Counted from the stretch's first letter, positions 44,565 to 54,241 are shown. The stretch: 64,000 bases of DNA from Desulfatitalea tepidiphila (GCF_001293685.1 NZ_BCAG01000003.1:124001-188000), one strand, 5' to 3'. The notes: generated by a model not told the origin, from the sequence alone. Made by a program: numbers and translations.

Positions 44565-44963
44565 CAGGGGTGAGCAGGATGCATCAGTTTTTTAACTGAT
44601 AGATGTTACATCAAGCCTGTCCAAAATCTACTACCGTTCAGGGGAGTTGGACAGCATCTTTGAACAAACTGCAACCAGGTTCATTAAAATGAGGTCCTGT
44701 GATTATAACCACCCGAAATTATAGCTGGCCCAGGCCACTTTCAGTTTTATTTTGGACAGCAGTGATATCGAATGGTCCTTTGTGACAGCCCCAGGTCGAG
44801 GCAACATCCGCAGTCAAGATCTGTCGCTCTTGACAAAGTCACTTTTTGAAAGACATTTATGGCTTAATGTCAGGTTTTGGGTGGGGATCTTTCAGCGATA
44901 GAACTGCCGAAACATGTGCAATAGGAGCTGAAGGGGGCAACGCTTTACGGGAGATCGCACATA
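44565..44963. other. intergenic region with an inverted-repeat-bounded segment
   Basis: No gene is supported here. Most of the region is the 143-base segment at 44617-44759, described separately. The rest is unremarkable. Confidence 0.4.
44617..44759. repeat. MITE-like segment with 11-base terminal inverted repeats
   Basis: CTGTCCAAAAT (44617-44627) is matched in inverse by ATTTTGGACAG (44749-44759). TTGGACAGCA occurs inside as well (44647-44656). A short frame starting TTGAACAAACTGCAACC occurs inside and soon stops. This looks like the fused ends of an insertion sequence that lost its transposase. No target duplication is clear. Confidence 0.4.
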
Positions 44964-45353
44964 ATGGCCAGCAAATCACTGCATCTCAGCGAGAGCCAGT
45001 TCGACCGGATCGTGCACCAGGCGGTGGCCCGAATTCCCCCCATGTTTCGGCGCCACCTGGACAACATCGTGATTTCCGTTCAGCGGCGGCCGGATCCTGA
45101 GATGCTCGACGAATTGGGTGTCCCTCCGGGGGAAACGCTTTTCGGTCTCTATTGGGGGGTGCCGTTGACCGAACGATCGCTGATCGAACCACCACTCTAT
45201 CCCGACACCATCTATATATTTCAGGAACCCCTCGAACAGGTTTGCACCACCCCCGAAGAGCTGCGGGAAGAGATAGCGATCACCGTCGTCCATGAGCTGG
45301 CGCATGCCCTGGGGATGAGCGATGCAGAGCTCGATGACCTGGGATTCGGCTAG
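44964..45353 (+). CDS. zincin-like metallopeptidase family protein
   Basis: The 129-residue protein matches the small zincin family (PF06262 type): LFGLYWGVPLTERSL, then PDTIYIFQEPLEQVC, then the zinc motif HELAHALGMSDAELDDLG, with HExxH and a downstream Asp. It has no signal peptide, so it is cytoplasmic. The substrate is unknown. No strong ribosome site lies immediately before the ATG (GGGAG is 19 bases upstream). It is likely a single gene. Confidence 0.88.
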   Translation: MASKSLHLSESQFDRIVHQAVARIPPMFRRHLDNIVISVQRRPDPEMLDELGVPPGETLFGLYWGVPLTERSLIEPPLYPDTIYIFQEPLEQVCTTPEELREEIAITVVHELAHALGMSDAELDDLGFG

Positions 45354-45547
45354 GGGGTATCGAACTTATATTGTAAGAAAGTTTCGTACATTCAAATCAT
45401 ACATTTCTTAATTGCCTGCTTCTGCAAGAGTTGATACGGTCCAAACGGCTAGGAGAATTTTTTTCATCACCGTTGTAAAATTTTCATTTCTTGACCGCTG
45501 ATGGTGGCAAGGCACCCGTATCGCTTGGGAAAGCCACAGGAGTGCAT

Positions 45548-45802
45548 ATGATTGTTGCCGGTCTCAAACTGACGCTTTTGGGAATGGCAGTGGTGTTTTT
45601 CTTTCTGCTGCTTTTGATCGTGTTCGTTCGGATTTCTTACTGGTTTCTCTCTGAAGGAAGCGCCAGGGAACTGGCCGCCGAGGAAGCCGCCGAGTTGAAC
45701 AAGAGGATGCGCTCCGTTTCGAAAAAGGACGACGGCGCGTTGATTGCCGCCATCGGTGCCGCTGTCGCAGCCCATCGATCCCGCATGCGCTCGGTCGGAT
45801 AA
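45548..45802 (+). CDS. oadG: OadG-type gamma subunit of a Na+-pumping decarboxylase
   Basis: The 84-residue protein has one membrane span (about 5-29) and a charged cytoplasmic tail (EEAAELNKRMR, SKKDDGALIAAIGAAVAAHR). That is the layout of the oxaloacetate decarboxylase gamma subunit, which links the alpha and beta subunits. The following two genes encode those subunits. The frame is open to 45491, but ATG 45548 starts at the membrane span. Confidence 0.8.
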   Translation: MIVAGLKLTLLGMAVVFFFLLLLIVFVRISYWFLSEGSARELAAEEAAELNKRMRSVSKKDDGALIAAIGAAVAAHRSRMRSVG

Positions 45803-45858
45803 TGTGCAGATAACGTGGGTTTTTGTTTATCACCCTTTCCTGGAAATAGGGAGCGATT

Positions 45859-47646
45859 ATGAAAAAGATTCAGTTTATGGACACTTCTCTGCGCGATGGG
45901 TTTCAGTCGGTTTTCGGTGCCCGTGCTTTGACGGATGACTTTATCCCTGCGGTGCAAGCCGGTGCGCAAGCCGGCATCGAACATATGGAAGCGGGCGGCG
46001 GTGCTCGTTTTCAGGCACTTTTCATGTACTGCGGCGAATCGGCCTTCGACATGATGGACCGCTTTCGCGAGGCGGCCGGACCGGAGATAAAACTGCAAAC
46101 CCTGGCGCGGGGCATCAACGTGGTGGCCCTTTCGGCCCAACCCAGGGATATGATCGACCTGCATGCCAGGATGTTCAAAAAGCATGGCATGACGCACATC
46201 CGCAATTTCGACGCCTTGAACGACGTGCGCAACCTGATCTACTCGGGCCAATGCATCAAGAACGCCGGTTTGCACCACCAGGTCTCGATTACGATGATGG
46301 AGCTTCCGCCGGGCTGCAGCGGAGCCCATGATGTACCGTTTTACATCAAGACCCTTCGCGAGATCCTGGACAGCGGTCTGCCCTACGACTCCATCTGCTT
46401 CAAGGATGCTTCCGGGACCAGCAACCCGCGCAAATTTTATGACACGATCAAGGCCGCCCGCGAACTTTTAGGCAAAGATACCATCATTTGGGCCCATACT
46501 CATGAAACGGCCGGTGTGGGCGTCGTTCAATACCAAGCGGCCATCGAGGCCGGTTGCGACGGTGTGGATCTGGCCCGCACCCCGCTGTCCGGCGGCACCT
46601 GCCAGCCGGACATGCTCTCCCTGTCTCATGCCCTGAAGGGCAGCGATTATACGCTGGACATCGATGTGAAGAAGATCATGGAGGCCAACCGGGTTCTGGA
46701 AGAGTGCCTGCAAGACTACTTTTTCCCGCCGGAAGCGCAGAAGGTCTCCTCCGAAGTGATTCTTTCCCCCATGCCGGGCGGCGCCCTGACGGCCAACACC
46801 ATGATGATGCGCGACACCGGCACCCTGCACCTCTATTCCAAGGTGATCGAGGCCATGTCCGAGTGCGTGGCCCGGGGCGGCTTCGGGACCTCCGTAACGC
46901 CGGTTTCCCAGTTCTATTTCCAGCAGGCCTACGCCAATGTCACCCAGGGACCGTGGAAAAAGATGACCGACGGCTACGGTAAGATGGTGCTGGGATACTT
47001 CGGACGCACACCGGTGCCGCCGGATCCGGAGATCGTCAAGATCGCCGAAGAGCAGCTCGGCAAACCGGTCTTCAAAGGCGACCCGGTGGATGAGCTGGAG
47101 CCGGGCATTCCCAAGGCCAGGGCGATTCTCGAAAAAGAGGGGCTGCCGGTCACCGAGGAGAATATCTTCATCGTCGGGGCACTGCAAACCCCTGGCGGCA
47201 ACAAAGGCCTCGACTTTCTGAAGGGGCACAAGCCCATCAACGTCCGCAAAGTGAGCGCCAAATCTGAGGAGACGCCGCCGGCCGCGGAGGCACCGCGACC
47301 AGCGCCAGTCGAGCAACCCACCGAATACACGGTCACGGTCGACGGCAAGACCTACCAGGTAAAGGTGGAAGCGGCCAGCGGCGCCGTGCAATCGGTAACC
47401 CCGGCGCCGGCACCGGCCGCCAAGGCGGCCGATGCGGTGGCCGTCAAGGCCAAGCTGCAGGGAATCGTGTCGGAGATTTTTATCGCCGTGGGTGAGCGGG
47501 TGCGTCGGGGCGACACCTTGATCATTCTCGAGGCCATGAAGATGGAAACCCCGGTGGTGGCGCCGTGCGACGGGGCGGTGGCCTCCATCGAGGTGGAAAA
47601 GGGGCAGGTGGTCAAGCCCGAGCAGTTGGTCGCAACGATTGCATAG
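45859..47646 (+). CDS. oadA: oxaloacetate decarboxylase alpha subunit (carboxyltransferase and biotin carrier)
   Basis: The 595-residue protein has a carboxyltransferase barrel (about 1-300; starts MDTSLRDGFQSVFGARALT), a conserved helical domain (about 300-465), an Ala/Pro-rich linker (about 475-500), and a C-terminal biotinyl domain with K561 in EAMKMETPV. It transfers the carboxyl group from oxaloacetate (or another 3-keto acid) to biotin, and the beta subunit then decarboxylates it with Na+ export. Similar proteins can serve as the biotin-bearing half of pyruvate carboxylase, but the adjacent beta and gamma genes point to the Na+ pump. Confidence 0.9.
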   Translation: MKKIQFMDTSLRDGFQSVFGARALTDDFIPAVQAGAQAGIEHMEAGGGARFQALFMYCGESAFDMMDRFREAAGPEIKLQTLARGINVVALSAQPRDMIDLHARMFKKHGMTHIRNFDALNDVRNLIYSGQCIKNAGLHHQVSITMMELPPGCSGAHDVPFYIKTLREILDSGLPYDSICFKDASGTSNPRKFYDTIKAARELLGKDTIIWAHTHETAGVGVVQYQAAIEAGCDGVDLARTPLSGGTCQPDMLSLSHALKGSDYTLDIDVKKIMEANRVLEECLQDYFFPPEAQKVSSEVILSPMPGGALTANTMMMRDTGTLHLYSKVIEAMSECVARGGFGTSVTPVSQFYFQQAYANVTQGPWKKMTDGYGKMVLGYFGRTPVPPDPEIVKIAEEQLGKPVFKGDPVDELEPGIPKARAILEKEGLPVTEENIFIVGALQTPGGNKGLDFLKGHKPINVRKVSAKSEETPPAAEAPRPAPVEQPTEYTVTVDGKTYQVKVEAASGAVQSVTPAPAPAAKAADAVAVKAKLQGIVSEIFIAVGERVRRGDTLIILEAMKMETPVVAPCDGAVASIEVEKGQVVKPEQLVATIA

Positions 47647-47709
47647 ATCCGGACGAGATCCAATGAAGTTCCAGTAGACCCAATGGGGTCATGAGGCTCA
47701 GGAGATCTG

Positions 47710-48999
47710 ATGAAAGACAATACAAAGTTCGCCATTGGCTGGCTTCTCCCTGCTGCCGTTCTGGCCTTCGGCGCTCCGGGCGCGGTCTGGGCGGGCGCTG
47801 GATCTCAAGGTGAATTGGCGCCCTTCGGGAGCATGATTGCCGAGTTTTTAAAATCCACCGGTTTATGGGGGTACCTCTTCCCGGAAGCGGGTGGATGGAC
47901 CGCGGGCATCGGCAGTTTGATCATGGTCGCGGTAGGGCTCCTGCTGCTCTATCTGGCCATTGCCAAACGCTTTGAGCCACTGCTGCTGGTGCCCATGGGG
48001 TTTGGGTGCATTCTGGCCAACGTTCCCCTGGCCGGGATTTCGGAACCGGGCGGGGTGATCTACTACATTTATGAAATCGGCATCAAAACCGGTGTCTTTC
48101 CGCTGCTGGTCTTCATGGGCGTGGGGGCCATGACCGACTTCGGCCCCATGATTGCAAACCCCAAAACCGCTTTGTTGGGAGCGGCGGCGCAGTTCGGCAT
48201 TTTCAGTACGCTGATCGGAGCGCTCGCGCTTTCGGCGATTGTTCCGGGCATCGATTTCGATTTGTTTGACGCCGCTTCCATCGGCATCATCGGCGGTGCC
48301 GACGGACCGACCGCCATCTTTCTGGCCAGCCAGTTGTCGCCCGATCTGTTGGGGGCCATTGCCGTGGCGGCCTATTCCTACATGGCCCTGGTTCCCATCA
48401 TCCAACCGCCGATCATGAAGGCTTTGACCAACGCCGAGGAGCGTAAAATTCGCATGACCCAGTTGCGCTACGTGGGCAAGGTGGAAAAGATCGTGTTCCC
48501 CTTGATCACCCTCGGGTTGTGCATGCTGCTGCTGCCGTCTGCGGTACCGCTCATCGGCTTTTTCATGTTCGGCAATCTCATGCGGGAGTGCGGCGTTGTC
48601 GATCGTCTCTCCAAGACCACCCAGAACGCTCTGATCAATATCGTCACCATCTTTCTCGGGATAGGGGTCGGTTCACGGCTCTCGGCGGAGAACTTTCTCA
48701 ACCTGGAGACCCTGGGAATTTTGCTTTTGGGGGTCATCGCGTTCAGCATCGGGACCGCCTCAGGTGTCCTGATGGCCAAGCTGATGAATCTGTTGCCCGG
48801 AACTAAAGTCAACCCCTTGATCGGATCGGCGGGCGTCTCTGCGGTGCCCATGGCCGCCCGGGTGAGCCAGAAGATGGGCATGGCGGAAGATCCCGAAAAC
48901 ATGCTGCTGATGTTTGCCATGGGGCCCAATGTCGCCGGAGTCATTGGATCGGCCGTGGCCGCGGGTGTATTGCTGACCTTGAAAAATCTGCTGGTCTGA
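47710..48999 (+). CDS. oadB: oxaloacetate decarboxylase beta subunit (Na+ pump)
   Basis: The 429-residue protein has about ten membrane spans and the beta subunit signature: [31 protein letters not shown], the central [18 protein letters not shown] with the conserved Asp, and [20 protein letters not shown] near the end. It decarboxylates carboxybiotin and exports Na+. An extra N-terminal hydrophobic region (about 1-45) precedes the usual start; it may be a signal-like segment. The gene closes the OadGAB set. The Na+ gradient could drive the symporter encoded at 25.6-27.3 kb. Confidence 0.92.
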   Translation: MKDNTKFAIGWLLPAAVLAFGAPGAVWAGAGSQGELAPFGSMIAEFLKSTGLWGYLFPEAGGWTAGIGSLIMVAVGLLLLYLAIAKRFEPLLLVPMGFGCILANVPLAGISEPGGVIYYIYEIGIKTGVFPLLVFMGVGAMTDFGPMIANPKTALLGAAAQFGIFSTLIGALALSAIVPGIDFDLFDAASIGIIGGADGPTAIFLASQLSPDLLGAIAVAAYSYMALVPIIQPPIMKALTNAEERKIRMTQLRYVGKVEKIVFPLITLGLCMLLLPSAVPLIGFFMFGNLMRECGVVDRLSKTTQNALINIVTIFLGIGVGSRLSAENFLNLETLGILLLGVIAFSIGTASGVLMAKLMNLLPGTKVNPLIGSAGVSAVPMAARVSQKMGMAEDPENMLLMFAMGPNVAGVIGSAVAAGVLLTLKNLLV

Positions 49000-49110
49000 T
49001 CCGGATCTCGAAAGGATGTCGTTCGAACGTTGCAAGCGGCTCATAATTTGATATACTGCCATTCATGCCATCAGCAATTGCGACCCCGCATCATCAAAGT
49101 GGAGGAAAAA

Positions 49111-49419
49111 ATGTCGATACGCGTCCTCATGTTCAGGAAAATGCCCCGGTTGTACGGTGGGATGGAAGCCGATCTGTTGCCCCAACTGGGCCCGTTGCTG
49201 GCCGAGGCCAGGCAGCTGGCCTTTCGTCAGGCCGGTTACATCTCCGGGGAAACCATGCGAAATGTCGCCGATCCCTATGAGTTTCTGGTCATCAGCACCT
49301 GGAAATCGGTCGAGGACTGGGAACGATGGTTCGCCAACAAAGAGCGTGCGGAGATCGAGGGAAAGATCGATGCCGTTCTGGGAGCGCCGACGGAGTACAG
49401 GGTCTACTCCTACGATTGA
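49111..49419 (+). CDS. antibiotic biosynthesis monooxygenase-fold protein
   Basis: The 102-residue protein has the small ferredoxin-like fold of the ABM family: an opening strand (IRVLMFRKM), a helix (LLPQLGPLLAEARQLAFRQ), a strand (GYISGETM), YEFLVISTWKSVEDWERWFANKERAEI, and a final strand (EYRVYSYD). Members range from monooxygenases to heme-degrading proteins. No specific activity can be assigned. GGAGG precedes the ATG at 49111. Confidence 0.75.
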   Translation: MSIRVLMFRKMPRLYGGMEADLLPQLGPLLAEARQLAFRQAGYISGETMRNVADPYEFLVISTWKSVEDWERWFANKERAEIEGKIDAVLGAPTEYRVYSYD

Positions 49420-49524
49420 TGGGACTGATTGAGATCGATATCCTGGCGTTCTTCCATTTATGTGATGCTCGACGCGTAATGCTTGAACTGGTTCCGGGCC
49501 CGAACGACACAAAGGAGCTATTAG

Positions 49525-50007
49525 GTGGACATGAGTCTATATGCCAAAAATGTAATGGTGACATCGTTTGACCGCATTCATCAGGATGCACCCATCGATG
49601 ATGCGATCCGTATGATCTTGAATGGGAAAATCAGAAGGACGGGCCATAAGACCGTCAGTCTCATCGTCGTGGATGATTATGGACGAATGGCGGGTGTGAT
49701 TTCCATGTACGATATTCTTTTCCACCTCAGGCCCGATTTTCTCAATTTGAGCGTGGATGCGGGCACGCTTCAGTGGAAAGGGCAGTTGAAGCTTCTGGTC
49801 GATTCCCTCAAACAGAAAAAGGTTGGACAGCTGATGAGCACCAACGTGATGTGCGCAGCGCCCGATGACCATGTCATGGTGATCCTGGACAGGATGATTA
49901 AAAATAAATTCCGCCGCCTGCCTGTTCTGGACGGCGACAGACCGGTTGGCGTGATCTACATTTCCGATGTGTATCACAGCATTTTCAACGTAATGCAGTA
50001 TTTTTAA
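49525..50007 (+). CDS. CBS-pair protein
   Basis: The 160-residue protein consists of two CBS domains (about 8-70 and 95-155): VTSFDRIHQDAPIDDAIRMIL with AGVISMYDILF, and MSTNVMCAAPDDHVMVILDRMI with PVGVIYISDVYHSIF. It likely binds adenine nucleotides and regulates something else. The start is GTG 49525 or ATG 49531; AAGGAG lies at about 49511. It is 48 bases before an amphi-Trp gene. Confidence 0.85.
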   Translation: MDMSLYAKNVMVTSFDRIHQDAPIDDAIRMILNGKIRRTGHKTVSLIVVDDYGRMAGVISMYDILFHLRPDFLNLSVDAGTLQWKGQLKLLVDSLKQKKVGQLMSTNVMCAAPDDHVMVILDRMIKNKFRRLPVLDGDRPVGVIYISDVYHSIFNVMQYF

Positions 50008-50055
50008 GAGCTTCTGGGATCTTCCCTGGACCCATCGATAACGAGAGGTTTCCGC

Positions 50056-50283
50056 ATGGCCAAAAAAAAGAAGAGAGATCTCGAAAAAAGCTATCCAACG
50101 GCCGAGTTCGTGGCCAAATTGCGCAGGTTCGCCGATGCCCTGGAAAGCGGTCGCCGGTTCCGGATTCAAATTGCCGGTGAGCGAATTTCTGTCCCTGCGG
50201 GAGCCGTGTTCAATATCGAACATGAACGGGAGGGCAATCAGGAGGAGATCGAATTCCAGATCAAGTGGACGCACGAAGCGTGA
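50056..50283 (+). CDS. amphi-Trp domain protein
   Basis: The 75-residue protein has a Lys-rich start, a helix (TAEFVAKLRRFADALESG), and beta strands (RFRIQIAGERISVPAGAV, EEIEFQIKWTHEA) ending in the Trp-bearing strand that gives the amphi-Trp domain its name. The function of the family is not known. GAGAGG precedes the ATG. It follows the CBS protein in the same direction. Confidence 0.85.
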   Translation: MAKKKKRDLEKSYPTAEFVAKLRRFADALESGRRFRIQIAGERISVPAGAVFNIEHEREGNQEEIEFQIKWTHEA

Positions 50284-50594
50284 TGACTTCTTGAGGATTC
50301 CCGATCACCCATACCATCGTTCACACCGAAAGCCGGCATCTCCGCGCGCCATGGACACATACCACTTGCATTGTGTACGCGCTTGCGATCATTCCTAACG
50401 CATTGATTTCCATATCTAATTAATTCCCGCACATCCTGTTTTGGCAAGAATTGGCGGACCTTTGTATCCACCTGACTTCCTTTGCTGCCACCGGGTTGTC
50501 TGCCCGTTCAAAGCATACGAAAGCCGGCGGCCTGACCCGATTCGGGCAAGGCCGCCACCCGAATATCAACGATTCCCAAAGAAAGGAGACGACC
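50284..50594. other. intergenic region
   Basis: About 310 bases hold no supported gene. A GC-rich hairpin, GGCGGCC with GGCCGCC (about 50527-50557), lies shortly before the peptidase start and may affect its transcription or translation. It does not match a riboswitch I recognise. Confidence 0.35.
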
Positions 50595-51434
50595 ATGAGG
50601 ACCCAGAAATATGCAATGGGATGGCAGAGGGATCTTCCCGATATCAGGGATTACACTCCCGATCATGAGAAGGTTGAAAAACTGTTCCATAAATCCAAAG
50701 CCTTGAAGCCGCCCCAAGCCGGTATTGCGGGCAAGGCCGACCTTTCATCCTTCTGTTCTCCCATAGAGGATCAGGGGGAGATCGGTTCATGTACCGCGCA
50801 CGCCGGCGTGGGGCTGATCGAATACTACGAAAAACGTGCTCATGGAAAATATCTGAACGCGTCCCGCCTGTTTCTCTACAAGACCACCAGGAACCTCCTC
50901 CACTGGACGGGTGATACCGGTGCCTGGTTGCGCACGACCATGAAGGCCATGGCGTTGTTCGGCTTGCCGCCGGAAGAATTTTATCCTTACGACACCGCCA
51001 AATTCGATGATGAACCGAGTGCTTTTTGTTATGCGTTCGGACAAAGCTACCAGAGCATCAAATACTACCGATTGGACAAGCCCACCAGTTCAACCAGTCA
51101 GTTGCTGGCAAGTGTTAAAAATTTTCTGGCGGCCGGCTATCCTTCCATGTTCGGTTTTACCGTCTATAACTTCGGCAACGACAAAGGGGAGTTCGAGTTT
51201 CCCGCGGATCATGATTCGGTCCAGGGAGGGCATGCCGTCGTTGCCATTGGTTACGATGACAATCGGAAAATCGGCAAGGAGAAGGGCGCTCTCAAGATCA
51301 GAAATTCCTGGGGAAAGGGCTGGGGCGAAAACGGGTACGGCTGGCTGCCCTATGCCTACATCGAAGCGGGCCTGGCCGAAGATTTCTGGAGCCTGTTCAA
51401 GAGCGAGTACCTGGACACGCAGCAGTTCAGGTAG
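50595..51434 (+). CDS. papain-like C1 family cysteine peptidase
   Basis: The 279-residue protein is a papain-type peptidase with the catalytic Cys in QGEIGSCTAHA (near 62), His in GGHAVVAIGYD (near 212) and Asn in IRNSWGKGWGENGYGW (near 235). Gln before the Cys site forms the oxyanion hole. There is no signal peptide and only a short leading region before the mature-type domain, so it may be cytoplasmic and lack a normal pro-domain. The ATG follows AAAGGAG. It directly precedes a GH13 enzyme gene by 37 bases. Confidence 0.88.
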   Translation: MRTQKYAMGWQRDLPDIRDYTPDHEKVEKLFHKSKALKPPQAGIAGKADLSSFCSPIEDQGEIGSCTAHAGVGLIEYYEKRAHGKYLNASRLFLYKTTRNLLHWTGDTGAWLRTTMKAMALFGLPPEEFYPYDTAKFDDEPSAFCYAFGQSYQSIKYYRLDKPTSSTSQLLASVKNFLAAGYPSMFGFTVYNFGNDKGEFEFPADHDSVQGGHAVVAIGYDDNRKIGKEKGALKIRNSWGKGWGENGYGWLPYAYIEAGLAEDFWSLFKSEYLDTQQFR

Positions 51435-51471
51435 TGGTTATCCGTAAAGCACCGGATGGAGGGAACAATCC

Positions 51472-52983
51472 ATGGACAAAAAGATTACCCAGGATGACAT
51501 CATCTATTTCGTGGTGACGGACCGCTTTTTCGGTGTCCATAAACGGATGGCCGAGATATCGGACAGCAGCATCCACGGCGGCACCCTGGATGGCATCATC
51601 GAAAAGCTCGATTATCTCCAGGAGCTCGGCGTGACCGCCATTTGGGTGACGCCGGTCTACGAGAATATCGATCGAGCCGGCACCTCGGAACCCTATCACT
51701 ACTACTGGCCACGCAACTTCGATCGTATGGACCGGCGCCTTCTTGACGGCACCCGTTTGCCCGACGCCGTGGCGATGGAGACATTCGGCCGGTTGGTGGA
51801 TCTTTGCGAAGAACGTCGGATGAAGGTGGTGCTCGATATGGTGGTCAACCATGCGGGATATGGCGCCCGTGATCAATTCGAGCCCACCTGGTTCAACGTC
51901 GGCGGCACCGGCGACGTCAAAGGGGAGTTGGCCGGCCTGCCCGACTTCAATCATGACAATCCCCAGGTGTTCGACTATTTTCTCAACAACATCGAGGAGT
52001 GGCTGACGCGCGGTAAAGTGACCAACATCCGAATGGATACCGTCAAGCATGTGGAGCCCAAGTTCTGGCACTACTTCAAGTCCCAGATTCGAGGCGAGTA
52101 TCCACATATCTGCCTGATCGGCGAGGTGCTTTTCGAAGGCAAGGAGGATATCGGCAAGCTGTTGGAATATCAGAACTATCACGATTTTGATTCGATATTT
52201 GATTTTCCGTTCTGCACGGCACTGCGATCGACGCTGATCTATGATGCAAGCATGAGCTATTGGTTGGCCCGGCCGCGGTTGAACGATGCGGAACCTCGCG
52301 GGGTGCTCGACGAAGACAATCCGGTCAAGCGGGGCTATCGGAATGCCGATCGGCTGGTTACGCTGCTCGATAATCATGATCTTGAAAAGAGGATCATGAG
52401 CCACGCCAGGACCAAGCATACCGGAGATGGCGCCGGGTTGGATTGGGCGATCCGAGTGACCAAGCTGTGTCTCGGCGCGCTTTTCACCATGCGCGGTATC
52501 CCCCAGCTTTACTATGGCACTGAGATCGGATTGGAGGGCTGGAAGTCCGGCCATGACGATAGCGACTTGCGCCGTGATTTTCCGTGGGACGTGATCGGAC
52601 CGGATCAGCAACCCCGGGCGGCGTATCGAACCGCCCGTGATATGTATGCGTGGACTCGAGATCTAATCCGTTTGCGCAAGCAGACCCCAGCCCTCAGGCA
52701 TGGCACTACCATCACCCTCTGGTCCGACGATCTGGTGTATGCATTTTTGCGCATTGCCACCGATGATGTCGCCTTGGTCATCCTTAACAACGGCTATACC
52801 CCGATGCCCTATCCCATTGGGTTGCCCCTGAACCGTTCGATATTGCCGCAACGGGTGATCGACATGATTGCAACGGAGCTGAAGCATTGGAAGACGGGTG
52901 ACCCTTTAACGGTGAGGAACGATCACGTGTATGTGTCCGTAGGCGCCAAGACCATCGATATTTTTTGTCATCATCAGCATTGA
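51472..52983 (+). CDS. GH13 family alpha-amylase-like enzyme
   Basis: The 503-residue protein has the four GH13 regions: DMVVNHAGYG (region I), NIRMDTVKHV with the nucleophile Asp (II), LIGEVLFEG with the acid/base Glu (III), and LLDNHDLEKR (IV). There is no signal peptide, so it should act inside the cell on glycogen, maltodextrins or trehalose-type sugars. The small C-terminal beta domain is present (about 430-500). GGAGGG precedes the ATG. With the CBM48-like proteins at 18.5-19.4 kb it suggests glucan metabolism matters in this organism. Confidence 0.9.
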   Translation: MDKKITQDDIIYFVVTDRFFGVHKRMAEISDSSIHGGTLDGIIEKLDYLQELGVTAIWVTPVYENIDRAGTSEPYHYYWPRNFDRMDRRLLDGTRLPDAVAMETFGRLVDLCEERRMKVVLDMVVNHAGYGARDQFEPTWFNVGGTGDVKGELAGLPDFNHDNPQVFDYFLNNIEEWLTRGKVTNIRMDTVKHVEPKFWHYFKSQIRGEYPHICLIGEVLFEGKEDIGKLLEYQNYHDFDSIFDFPFCTALRSTLIYDASMSYWLARPRLNDAEPRGVLDEDNPVKRGYRNADRLVTLLDNHDLEKRIMSHARTKHTGDGAGLDWAIRVTKLCLGALFTMRGIPQLYYGTEIGLEGWKSGHDDSDLRRDFPWDVIGPDQQPRAAYRTARDMYAWTRDLIRLRKQTPALRHGTTITLWSDDLVYAFLRIATDDVALVILNNGYTPMPYPIGLPLNRSILPQRVIDMIATELKHWKTGDPLTVRNDHVYVSVGAKTIDIFCHHQH

Positions 52984-53074
52984 ATGCCTTTGGCTCGCAT
53001 GACACAACAACAGGCTGGGTTTGGAGCCGGTCTGTGTCTTTCCCCGGATATCAGCCTGTGTGAAGAGGTGCGGC

Positions 53075-54157
53075 TTATCCGCAGAGGGTCGCCACCGCCC
53101 GTTCGGCGGCCCCCAGCGCTCCTTCGAGATAGCCGCCTTGCTGGTCCGCGGTTTCCGTGCCGGCAAAAAGGATGGCGCCATCCCAGATGGAAGTCTGGCC
53201 AGCGGGCGGCATGTAGATCGGATGCTCATGCATGGGCGGCTGGTCGTATTCAGTGGCCGTAAACCGTTCCCGGGCCCAATCTTTGTAAAAGTAGGTGCTC
53301 GGCCGAATGGCCGGGGTGCCGAAGATGCCGGCCAGCTGGTGGAGAATCGCCTCGGTGATGTTGGGTTGCTGGCCACGCTGCACCGCCGGAAGTCCGACAA
53401 AGCCGGTCAATGCATAGGGGCCCAGATGGTCGTTGGACGCATCGTGGATTTCGCCCAACGGCCCGCATTCGCTGAAGGCCTGACCCGACAGTCCGGCCTC
53501 GCGCCAGAAAGCGGTATCGTAAAGCACACAGAACTTGGCCTGTCCCGCCATCCAGGTGCCGATCTTCAGCATGGCCTGGGTCAGGCGGTCGGACAATTCG
53601 GGGGTGAACAGAATCGTGGCGGCGGCAAGGCGCGGGGGCAGTGCGAGGATGACGCGGTGGGCTTCAAATTTTGCCCAGGCTTCTTTTTCCAGCTCGCCGA
53701 CCGTGACCAGAACGCCATTGGGCTGTTTTTCGATGTGGCAGACCGGGTGATTCAATCTGATCATGCCGGGCGCAATGTCATCCCCTAATTTCCTGACCAT
53801 CGCCATCATGCCGCCTGAAAGTCTCCAGGATTGGGGTTGCATGGCATATCCCCGAACGGTCTGCACCGCACCCGTGCAGCGTTGAAAACGCCCGGCTCCC
53901 GTTTCGAATTGGCGATATCCGTTCAGCCCCAGGGATTGGATGAGATGCGCCATCCGCGGGTGGATTTCGGGCCAGTACCAGGAGGGACCGAGATCGGAAC
54001 AAAAGCCCAGGTATTCGGGAGATAGTATCCTCCCGCCGATCCGATCGCGCGCCTCTAAGACGATGCAAGATCGGTTTCTTTGCTGCAGCAGCCAGGCGGC
54101 ATAGATGCCGCTGAGACCGCCGCCGATGATGAGGGTGTCGACTTTTTCCGTAGTCAT
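53075..54157 (-). CDS. FAD-dependent amine oxidase-family protein
   Basis: From ATG 54157 the protein is 360 residues. It has the FAD-binding start VDTLIIGGGLSGIYAAWLLQQ and RIGGRI, and the end motif LFAGTETADQQGGYLEGALGAAERAV typical of monoamine oxidase relatives. Substrate is unknown; possibilities include polyamines and carotenoid-like lipids. An upstream in-frame ATG at 54241 would add 28 residues without homology. The gene lies alone between convergent and divergent neighbours. Confidence 0.85.
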   Translation of the reverse strand: MTTEKVDTLIIGGGLSGIYAAWLLQQRNRSCIVLEARDRIGGRILSPEYLGFCSDLGPSWYWPEIHPRMAHLIQSLGLNGYRQFETGAGRFQRCTGAVQTVRGYAMQPQSWRLSGGMMAMVRKLGDDIAPGMIRLNHPVCHIEKQPNGVLVTVGELEKEAWAKFEAHRVILALPPRLAAATILFTPELSDRLTQAMLKIGTWMAGQAKFCVLYDTAFWREAGLSGQAFSECGPLGEIHDASNDHLGPYALTGFVGLPAVQRGQQPNITEAILHQLAGIFGTPAIRPSTYFYKDWARERFTATEYDQPPMHEHPIYMPPAGQTSIWDGAILFAGTETADQQGGYLEGALGAAERAVATLCG

Positions 54158-54241
54158 GGTCGTTGCCGTCGCTTTCCATATTCGGTACTGACATTCGATA
54201 ATCGCGGCCGTATCCAACCATTTCCATCCCCGGGCTGTCAA

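Noticed and set aside
44846-45100. An 84-residue frame before the zincin gene
   Set aside because: It overlaps the zincin start in another frame and resembles nothing known.
50460-50594. Possible cyclic-di-GMP-type riboswitch before the peptidase gene
   Set aside because: Only a generic GC hairpin is present; the conserved core bases of that riboswitch are not found.
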